Assembly (NCBI GenBank): GCA_025462785.1
Contig: JAOAPG010000010.1
Coordinates: 1 to 8,553, forward strand
Source: Acidobacteriaceae bacterium
GTDB lineage: Bacteria; Acidobacteriota; Terriglobia; Terriglobales; Acidobacteriaceae
DNA length: 8,553 nucleotides
Direction of reading: 5' to 3'
Shown: piece after piece, positions 1 to 5,092 of the stretch
Position numbering within the stretch: the stretch's first letter is position 1
Layout of the letters: the number at the start of each line of letters is the position of its first letter
Position numbers and translations under genes: made by a program
The notes under the pieces: generated by a model
Seen by the model: only the letters and a program-made list of their open reading frames with translations
The model's database searches: none
What the model was told of the DNA's origin: nothing

Positions 1-782
1 CCGGTAATCTTCTTCAACAGCTTGAACGTTTCATTCAAATCGATTCGCTGGCCCGTCGCCACATTGAAAACTTTCCCCGCAACTTCTTCGGCTGGCCTCT
101 TGCACGCAAGTAAGTTTGCTTCCACCACATTATCGATGAACGTAAAATCTCGGCTCTGTTCTCCATCCCCGTGAATGGTCGGCTGCTCGCCCTTAAGCAT
201 CTGCGTAATGAATTTCGCCAGCACGCCCGAGTAAGGCGAAGTCGGATCCTGCCGTGGCCCGAAAATATTGAAGTATCGCAGGCATACCGTCTCCAGCCCA
301 TAACAGCGATAGAAGGACGCCATGTAATGCTCGCTGGCCAGCTTGGCCACCGCGTACGGCGAAATCGGATTCGGCTTCATATCCTCATGCTTGGGAAGAG
401 TAGGCGTGTCTCCATACGCGGATGAAGACGCAGCGTAAACCACGCGCTTCACTTTCGCATCACGCGCAGCCACCAGCACGTTGACCGTGGCGTCCACGTT
501 AGCCCGATTGCTCCCTAGCGGATCAAGCACAGACTTCGGTACGGATGGAATGGCGCCTTCATGAAAAATATAATCCACGCCTTGGCAGGCACTTTGAACG
601 GCGCTCATGTCGAGAAGATCGGCCTCTCGAAAGTCGATGCGGTTCAGTATCTCCGTGAGATTCTCCCTCTTCCCGGTTGAGAGGTTATCTATTCCGCGAA
701 CCTCATCTCCTTGAGCGAGAACCCCGCGGGCCAGCGAAGATCCAATAAAGCCGGCAATTCCAGTAATCAGGTATTTAGCCAT
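1..782 (-). CDS. NAD-dependent UDP-sugar 4-epimerase, WbpP/TviC-like (C-terminus cut by window edge)
   Basis: About 260 residues of an extended short-chain dehydrogenase/reductase are visible; the family is usually 310-350 residues, so the last quarter lies beyond the left edge. Seen: the N-terminal Rossmann motif GIAGFIG (residues 8-14) after a beta strand KYLIT, an acidic ID at the end of the second strand, the catalytic SSSAYG (119-124) and the YAVAK pair Tyr143/Lys147, then RYFNIFGPRQDP and GDGEQSRDF. These last motifs resemble the WbpP/TviC/Gne group that interconverts UDP-GlcNAc(A) and UDP-GalNAc(A) with bound NAD, a cytoplasmic step feeding surface polysaccharide; UDP-glucose 4-epimerase (GalE) is the main alternative. 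The residues that decide substrate size lie outside the window. I chose ATG 782 because MAKYLITG fits the family N-terminus and GGGA lies 5 bases upstream; an in-frame ATG at 788 is possible. The gene is 123 bases downstream of engB on the same strand, with no terminator visible between them. Confidence 0.9.
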   Translation of the reverse strand, partial: MAKYLITGIAGFIGSSLARGVLAQGDEVRGIDNLSTGKRENLTEILNRIDFREADLLDMSAVQSACQGVDYIFHEGAIPSVPKSVLDPLGSNRANVDATVNVLVAARDAKVKRVVYAASSSAYGDTPTLPKHEDMKPNPISPYAVAKLASEHYMASFYRCYGLETVCLRYFNIFGPRQDPTSPYSGVLAKFITQMLKGEQPTIHGDGEQSRDFTFIDNVVEANLLACKRPAEEVAGKVFNVATGQRIDLNETFKLLKKIT

Positions 783-905
783 AAGCATCCCATCATAACG
801 GATCGGTATTCTCGTTCGGCTAAATCCCTGGGCAATGCACAAGACAAAAGTAACTGCCAGAACAATTGGATATATGACGATAGAGACCCTAGAAAAAATG
901 GCGAG

Positions 906-1517
906 TTAGAGGACTCCGGCTCTTCCGTAGCCATCAACCACGGCGCGGATCTCCTGCCAAAGCTGCTCTTTTCCAGCGCCTGTCCGGGCAGAAAAAGGCA
1001 ATACATTCGCGGTCGGATGCTCACGCTTGAGCACGTTCAAAGAGTTATGCAGTTGGTTATTGGACAACCGGTCGCTCTTCGTCGCTACCACCAGAAATTT
1101 GCGGTTGCTGGACGAAAGAAATTCCAAAAGCTGTTTATCTTTTTCTTGCGGAGCAATACTGACGTCGACTAACGCAAGGCAAAGTGCAAGAGAAGGACGT
1201 TCATTCAAATAAGGATCAATGAATCCCGCCCATTGGCTGGAGACCTCGCGCGAAATCTTCGCGTATCCATAACCCGGCAGGTCGGCGAAAATCAGCTCGG
1301 GATACGGCTTTCCAGCCCATCGCACTTCAAAAAAGTTAATTGCGCGCGTACGCCCCGGAGTAGAACTGGTCTTCGCCATCTTAGCCCCGAGCAGTGAATT
1401 AATCACGCTCGACTTGCCAACATTCGACCGGCCAAGGAAGGCCACTTCGGGCAGAGTGGGAGCAGGAAAGTGGCTGACGTCGCTAGCCGACATCATAAAT
1501 CTCGGTAAGACGCGCAT
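906..1517 (-). CDS. engB: Ribosome biogenesis GTP-binding protein EngB (YihA/YsxC)
   Basis: This is a 203-residue TRAFAC-class GTPase of the EngB family, which binds GTP in the cytoplasm and is needed for late assembly of the large ribosomal subunit. All G motifs are visible in order: G1 GRSNVGKS (29-36), G2 threonine in STPGRT (52-57), G3 DLPGYG (79-84), G4 TKSD (146-149) and G5 SARTG (176-180). Length and motif spacing are normal for the family (about 195-220). ATG 1517 is the first possible start, because an in-frame TGA lies two codons upstream; the residues before G1 also align with typical EngB N-termini. There is no clear Shine-Dalgarno sequence before it, and the tandem ATGs at residues 8-9 are an alternative start. 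The gene is divergent from the TonB receptor and 123 bases upstream of the epimerase. In Bacillus its homologue ysxC directly follows lonA; here lon lies about 3.6 kb away on the same strand. Confidence 0.96.
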   Translation of the reverse strand: MRVLPRFMMSASDVSHFPAPTLPEVAFLGRSNVGKSSVINSLLGAKMAKTSSTPGRTRAINFFEVRWAGKPYPELIFADLPGYGYAKISREVSSQWAGFIDPYLNERPSLALCLALVDVSIAPQEKDKQLLEFLSSSNRKFLVVATKSDRLSNNQLHNSLNVLKREHPTANVLPFSARTGAGKEQLWQEIRAVVDGYGRAGVL

Positions 1518-1578
1518 AAATCAGTTTTGCAGGTTCGCAAGACAACTTGCAAGCGCTACTGATCAAGCGGTAGTTCAG

Positions 1579-1608
1579 AAAATCGGTTTGCTGAAGGCAA
1601 TACGTCAA
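1579..1608 (-). promoter_or_regulatory. Candidate sigma-70-like promoter for engB
   Basis: On the minus strand TTGACG (1608-1603; five of six -35 consensus bases) is followed after 18 bases by GATTTT (1584-1579; three of six -10 bases). Transcription would begin near 1572, giving a leader of about 55 bases that contains the GCAAG/CTTGC hairpin. The -35 is good and the -10 is poor, so this is a candidate only. Confidence 0.3.
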
Positions 1609-1783
1609 ACCTCACAACACCCTCAAGCATTCCCATCATCCTTTTTGGACAATCGCGATCCCTTCGAGAAACTCCACCTCCGTTCTCCCAAAATTTTTCT
1701 TCTGACTGTAACAAGCCTTTAACACGCCCTCAATATTTCATTCCTATACTCATTTCCTCTAACGCCAGCACCAGTTCTCAACG

Positions 1784-1812
1784 TTGTCAATCAGTCGCGC
1801 TTTCGACAGATT
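1784..1812 (+). promoter_or_regulatory. Candidate sigma-70-like promoter for the TonB receptor
   Basis: TTGTCA (1784-1789; five of six -35 bases) is followed after 17 bases by CAGATT (1807-1812; three of six -10 bases). It would start a transcript near 1819, about 50 bases before the preferred start codon. The -10 is weak. TATACT at 1745-1750 is an alternative -10 with no clear -35. Confidence 0.25.
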
Positions 1813-1813
1813 T

Positions 1814-1872
1814 GCGGGCCTCAGTCCCGCCTGCGATGGCACGGGCACTATATGGAGGCCACCTCAAATATG
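1814..1872 (+). promoter_or_regulatory. Leader and ribosome binding site of the TonB receptor, with possible pairing
   Basis: GGAGG (1854-1858) lies 11 bases before ATG 1870, and this decides the preferred start; the upstream in-frame ATG at 1852 overlaps this element and has no Shine-Dalgarno sequence of its own. GCGGG (1814-1818) and CCCGC (1826-1830) can form a 5-base-pair hairpin with a 7-base loop. GGCCTC (1817-1822), partly in that loop, is exactly complementary to GAGGCC (1855-1860) over the ribosome binding site, and GAGG (1855-1858) can also pair locally with CCTC (1862-1865). Pairing is seen on paper; any regulatory role is inference. Confidence 0.35.
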
Positions 1873-4701
1873 CGCACCCGCTCTTTCCTTTTGACTTTGA
1901 TGCTTTGCACTTGCAACGTATTCTGGTCGCTTCCGACGTATGCTGCCGATGCTCGCGGCTCGATTAGTGGTGTCGTAGCGGATGCTGGAGGCAGCGTCCT
2001 GCCCGGCGCGCGCGTTGAATTGCAACCTGGCGGCCAGTCGGCGGTCTCGAGCGATCAAGGTCGTTTCACCATTCAGGACGTCGCTCCCGGCCACTACACG
2101 CTTAACGTCTCCTATGTCGGATTCTCTCCGTTCACAAAAGACGTGGATCTAACTTCCGCGCAGGCCCTGCATGTCGACGCGGTATTAGAAATCGGAATGC
2201 AAAATGAGGTGGTCACCGTCCGCGGAGGTCGCCAGCGCGGCGAAGTAGAGGCCATCAACATCGAGCGAACTGCGGACAATATCATCCAGGTGTTGCCCTC
2301 CGAAGTCATTACCAGTTTGCCGAACACCAACATTGCCGATGCAGTCGGACGGCTGCCCAGTGTGTCTCTCGAGCGCGACGAAGGCGAGGGCAAGTATATT
2401 CAGATTCGTGGTACCGAACCGCGCCTCAGCAACGTTACGATTAACGGCATTCACGTGCCTTCTCCCGAAAATGTTCGCAACGTCAAGCTGGATGTCATCC
2501 CTGCCGACCTCGTGGAAATGGTTGAAATTAGTAAGACGCTTTCGGCTAATCAGGATGCGGACGCGGTTGGTGGATCGGTAAACCTGGTCACCCGCACTCC
2601 AAGCGACGAACCTTACGTTAGTTTCTTAGGGATGGGCGGCTATACCCCAATCAGCGGTGGCCGAAACTTGTACCAGCTTGCGGGAACTGCGGGACAGCGT
2701 TTCGGCGTCGACAAGAAGTTCGGCTTACTCTTTGGAGGCAGCTACGATTACAACGCGCGCGGTATCAATGACCTCGAGCCCGCGCCCGCGGTATTTACCC
2801 TGCCCAACGGCAACAGTTTTGCCGGACCCAACACTGAAGATATGCGCAACTACCATTACGATCGCAAACGTTATGGTTTCGAGGGCGAAGCGGACTATAA
2901 GCTTGGGCAGATGTCATCAGTTTACCTCCGGGGGTTGTTCTCCCGCTTCATGGACAATGGCGAAGACTGGATTTATTCGCCTGGCATTAACAACTTCGTG
3001 TCTGGTCCAACCGACGCCAACAATACTTGTGGAATTACAAATACTTCCGGAGTTCAGGGCTGCGGTGGCATTAGCTTTAGTGATATCTATCGACAACCCG
3101 AGCAGCGCATCTTCAGCTTTCAGGCTGGCGCAAGGCATGTCGTCCACAATTATCTTCTCAACTATGAATTGGCGCTCTCCCAAGCCCGGTACACAGGAGG
3201 CTTTCCACGAGCTGGCTTTAATGGTCCCGGTAGTAGCGATAACGGAGTAGCCTTTGGGGTCGACACAACGAATCCCTTCATTCCCAAATTTCCAGTCCTC
3301 AATAGTGTGAATCTTTACGATCCGTCTGCATATGCGCTGAGCTATGCCCAGAAGGAGAACGACAGCATTTTTGAACGGGACGTGGTTGGAGACATCTCCT
3401 TGAACAAGCCCTATTCGGTCGGTTCCAATGCTTCTTCGATCGAAATTGGACTTAAGGGCTGGGACGCCCGCAAAAGCCAACTATATGACCGCGAAAATTA
3501 CAGTCCAGTCGGCAATCTGCCGATGACCCAGTTCCTGAGCAACTTCAGGGACAACAATTATTACTTTGGCAGCCTCAACTACGGTCCGGTCACCGAATTC
3601 TCGAAGATACAGAGTGCCATTAACGCCGGCCAGATCTCTGGACCCACGCCAAGCGTCGCCTACAATCTGCAAAACGCTTTCGATATAAGCGAGCGCATAT
3701 GGGCTGGCTACGTCATGAATACCATCAGCTTAGGGCGCTTCAGATTGCAAGCCGGCCTACGAATTGAATCAACTCAAGACTCACTGCGCGCCAACCTCGT
3801 AAATCTGGATGGCTCGGGAAACTTTCTCTCCGCGGTCCCGCAAAACACGAATAACAGCTACATCAACGCATTCCCCAGCCTGCAAGCGCAGTACCGGGTC
3901 GGTACGGATACAATCCTGCGCGCTGCATACGGAATGGGAATCGCCCGTCCTAACTTCGGCGGCCTCGCTCCATACTTTATCGACGACCCCACGTCCAATC
4001 CTGAGTTCTCCAAAGGCAACCCGAATCTGAAGCCAACTCACGCGCAGAATTTCGACCTGCTTGTGGAGCACTATCTTCAACCTTTTGGAATAATCCAGGC
4101 CGGTGTTTTCTACAAGTCGCTCACTGATCCGATTTATTCCGTGACCGTGCCCTTCCAAACCGCAACCGAATCGACTCTGATCAATGGGCCGAACGCACAC
4201 ATCATCGGATTCGAAGCAGCTTGGCAGCAGCGCCTTTCCATGCTGCCTCGCCCGTTCAACGGGATGGGAATAAGCGCCAACTACGGCTATACCGCTTCCC
4301 GCGCCACCTTCCCCAATGCAATCGGTGAAAGGACCGATCATCCCACTCTGGTGCGCACGGCTCCAAACAATTGGAATTTCGATGTGACGTATGACAAGAA
4401 GGGCATCTCTGCCCGAATGGGTCTGACTCACAACGATGCGTACATTTGGTCCTACTCCGGCGGCGCGAGTCGCCTTCCTGATGGCGATACCTATCTTTAT
4501 CCGCACACGCAGGTAGACGCGCAGGTCAGCTATTGGATCCCGCGTGGTCACGGATTTCAGTTGATTGTTTCCGCGCTGAATCTCAACAATGAGGTCTTTG
4601 GCTTTTACAACGGCAGTGAGAAATATCCGATTCAGAGAGAGTATTACGGCCGCACGGTGTCGGCGGGCCTCCGTTGGACTCTGCCAACCGAGCACAAGTA
4701 G
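1870..4701 (+). CDS. TonB-dependent outer-membrane receptor with N-terminal carboxypeptidase-regulatory-like domain
   Basis: This gated outer-membrane beta-barrel imports a scarce ligand using TonB/ExbBD energy. From ATG 1870 it has 943 residues. Seen in order: a signal peptide (1-25, basic MRTR then a hydrophobic core, cleavage near TYA/AD); a CarboxypepD_reg-like beta-sandwich (about 30-107, GSISGVV to DVAPGHYTLNVSYVGF); a TonB-box-like EVVTVRG (113-119); the plug (about 129-242) with ADAVGRLPSVSLER, IQIRGT, NGIHVP and GGSVNLVTR; then the barrel, with ARPN (692-695), GNPNLKP (716-722) and a final strand TVSAGLRW. The plug style resembles the Xanthomonas/Caulobacter receptor group (TIGR01782), many of which take up carbohydrates; the ligand here is unknown. 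No SusD, TonB or enzyme gene is adjacent. The last strand is followed by a seven-residue tail instead of ending in the usual aromatic residue. ATG 1852 would add six residues but lacks a ribosome binding site. Confidence 0.93.
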   Translation: MRTRSFLLTLMLCTCNVFWSLPTYAADARGSISGVVADAGGSVLPGARVELQPGGQSAVSSDQGRFTIQDVAPGHYTLNVSYVGFSPFTKDVDLTSAQALHVDAVLEIGMQNEVVTVRGGRQRGEVEAINIERTADNIIQVLPSEVITSLPNTNIADAVGRLPSVSLERDEGEGKYIQIRGTEPRLSNVTINGIHVPSPENVRNVKLDVIPADLVEMVEISKTLSANQDADAVGGSVNLVTRTPSDEPYVSFLGMGGYTPISGGRNLYQLAGTAGQRFGVDKKFGLLFGGSYDYNARGINDLEPAPAVFTLPNGNSFAGPNTEDMRNYHYDRKRYGFEGEADYKLGQMSSVYLRGLFSRFMDNGEDWIYSPGINNFVSGPTDANNTCGITNTSGVQGCGGISFSDIYRQPEQRIFSFQAGARHVVHNYLLNYELALSQARYTGGFPRAGFNGPGSSDNGVAFGVDTTNPFIPKFPVLNSVNLYDPSAYALSYAQKENDSIFERDVVGDISLNKPYSVGSNASSIEIGLKGWDARKSQLYDRENYSPVGNLPMTQFLSNFRDNNYYFGSLNYGPVTEFSKIQSAINAGQISGPTPSVAYNLQNAFDISERIWAGYVMNTISLGRFRLQAGLRIESTQDSLRANLVNLDGSGNFLSAVPQNTNNSYINAFPSLQAQYRVGTDTILRAAYGMGIARPNFGGLAPYFIDDPTSNPEFSKGNPNLKPTHAQNFDLLVEHYLQPFGIIQAGVFYKSLTDPIYSVTVPFQTATESTLINGPNAHIIGFEAAWQQRLSMLPRPFNGMGISANYGYTASRATFPNAIGERTDHPTLVRTAPNNWNFDVTYDKKGISARMGLTHNDAYIWSYSGGASRLPDGDTYLYPHTQVDAQVSYWIPRGHGFQLIVSALNLNNEVFGFYNGSEKYPIQREYYGRTVSAGLRWTLPTEHK

Positions 4702-4711
4702 AACGGGAATT

Positions 4712-4766
4712 TTACTGACGCGGGCAGCACTGCGCAATTGCGGTGCAGCCCGCGTAGTTTCAGTAA
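4712..4766. terminator. Long hairpin between convergent genes, terminator-like without a U-tract
   Basis: CGCGGGC (4719-4725) pairs with GCCCGCG (4748-4754). Inside this, after one A-A mismatch, a further stem of about 8 pairs (two of them wobbles) closes a small CAAU-type loop. Outside, TTACTGA (4712-4718) can pair with TCAGTAA (4760-4766) if a five-base TAGTT bulge is allowed. It begins 10 bases after the receptor stop codon and lies 33 bases from the 3' end of the convergent small gene, so it could end or stabilise transcripts from either side. There is no run of T on either strand, so it is not a canonical intrinsic terminator. Confidence 0.45.
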
Positions 4767-4798
4767 GCAACTTAATAATAGTGAGAGAGGGCGGAACG

Positions 4799-5011
4799 CT
4801 AGAGCCCCAGCGGCCGCTTGTTATCGACATCTTCTTCTTTGACCGGAAGATATTTATTCCGCAGGTAAAGAATTCCAGCCACCGCGATTCCGATCAACAC
4901 GCTGATTCCAAAAAATAAACGGTAAGCTGGAAAAAAAATCAGGACTGCGGCGACAACAGCTACAGCCACAATCAAGCTGGTACCGCCCTTCATGCCAAAT
5001 CGTATTGCCAT
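4799..5011 (-). CDS. Small two-helix membrane protein of unknown function
   Basis: I do not recognise this 70-residue protein. It shows two hydrophobic segments, about residues 12-27 (rich in Ala, Val and Ile) and 32-50, separated by a short PAYR turn, and a hydrophilic C-terminal tail with KEEDVDNKRP. Basic residues before helix 1 and after helix 2 suggest a hairpin in the inner membrane with both ends in the cytoplasm. I chose ATG 5011 because GGTGGA lies 7 bases upstream; a longer frame from 5080 would have to translate the lon terminator hairpin and is unlikely, and ATG 4993 (64 residues) has no ribosome binding site. The gene follows lon on the same strand but behind lon's terminator, so it needs read-through or its own promoter; TAAAAT (5033-5028) is a possible -10 without a good -35. 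A run of eight T in the coding strand (4938-4931) falls at the end of helix 1. Confidence 0.7.
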   Translation of the reverse strand: MAIRFGMKGGTSLIVAVAVVAAVLIFFPAYRLFFGISVLIGIAVAGILYLRNKYLPVKEEDVDNKRPLGL

Positions 5012-5042
5012 ACCCACGTCCACCGATATTTTATGCCAGAAC

Positions 5043-5072
5043 AAAAAAAAAGGCTCGCATAGCGAGCCTTTT
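5043..5072 (-). terminator. Intrinsic terminator of lon
   Basis: On the minus strand AAAAGGCTCGC and GCGAGCCTTTT form a perfect 11-base-pair stem around a 3-base loop (5059-5061), followed by nine consecutive T (5051-5043). It begins 21 bases after the lon stop codon. On the plus strand the same stem is followed by only four T, so a weaker bidirectional action is possible. Confidence 0.93.
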
Positions 5073-5092
5073 AAAACCATTGATCAGAAAGA

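Larger units (their letters stand above)
1518..1851. other. Divergent intergenic region between engB and the TonB receptor
   Basis: This stretch holds no convincing gene. It must carry the promoters of engB (leftward) and of the receptor (rightward); the best candidates are listed separately. A small hairpin GCAAG-ACAA-CTTGC (1537-1550) would fall in the engB leader. The 1690-1760 part is locally AT-rich and contains TATACT (1745-1750), a good -10 hexamer without a matching -35. I see no Fur-type palindrome, no B12-box (cobalamin riboswitch) sequence, no tRNA and no insertion-sequence end. An open frame running through from 1414 to 1722 has no family signature and overlaps the engB 5' end in antisense. 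Confidence 0.6.

Noticed and set aside
711..1172. A 153-codon plus-strand frame across the epimerase start, the spacer and the engB 3' end
   Set aside because: It overlaps two real genes in antisense and shows no motif or ribosome binding site.
1518..1851. Cobalamin riboswitch, Fur box or tRNA in the receptor upstream region
   Set aside because: No B12-box-like sequence, no Fur-type inverted repeat and no cloverleaf could be found; one GGTTCGCA resembling a T-loop has no surrounding stem.
1870..1947. Lipoprotein signal in the receptor, because Cys residues occur in the signal peptide
   Set aside because: The residue before the first Cys is Leu (LMLC) and before the second is Thr, so there is no Gly/Ala/Ser at -1 as a lipobox needs; a TYA/A signal peptidase I site follows.
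2657..3480. Same-strand (197 codons) and antisense (187 codons) frames within the receptor
   Set aside because: The receptor frame carries all recognisable domains throughout; these frames have low-complexity Ser/Ala/Arg content typical of out-of-frame reading.
3781..4830. A 349-codon open frame antisense to the receptor
   Set aside because: It lies opposite an unmistakable barrel-coding region, has no family motif, and its sequence is what codon-biased coding DNA gives on the other strand.
5012..5080. Upstream extension of the small membrane protein to ATG 5080
   Set aside because: The added 23 residues are encoded by the lon terminator hairpin and its T-run, while GGTGGA supports ATG 5011.
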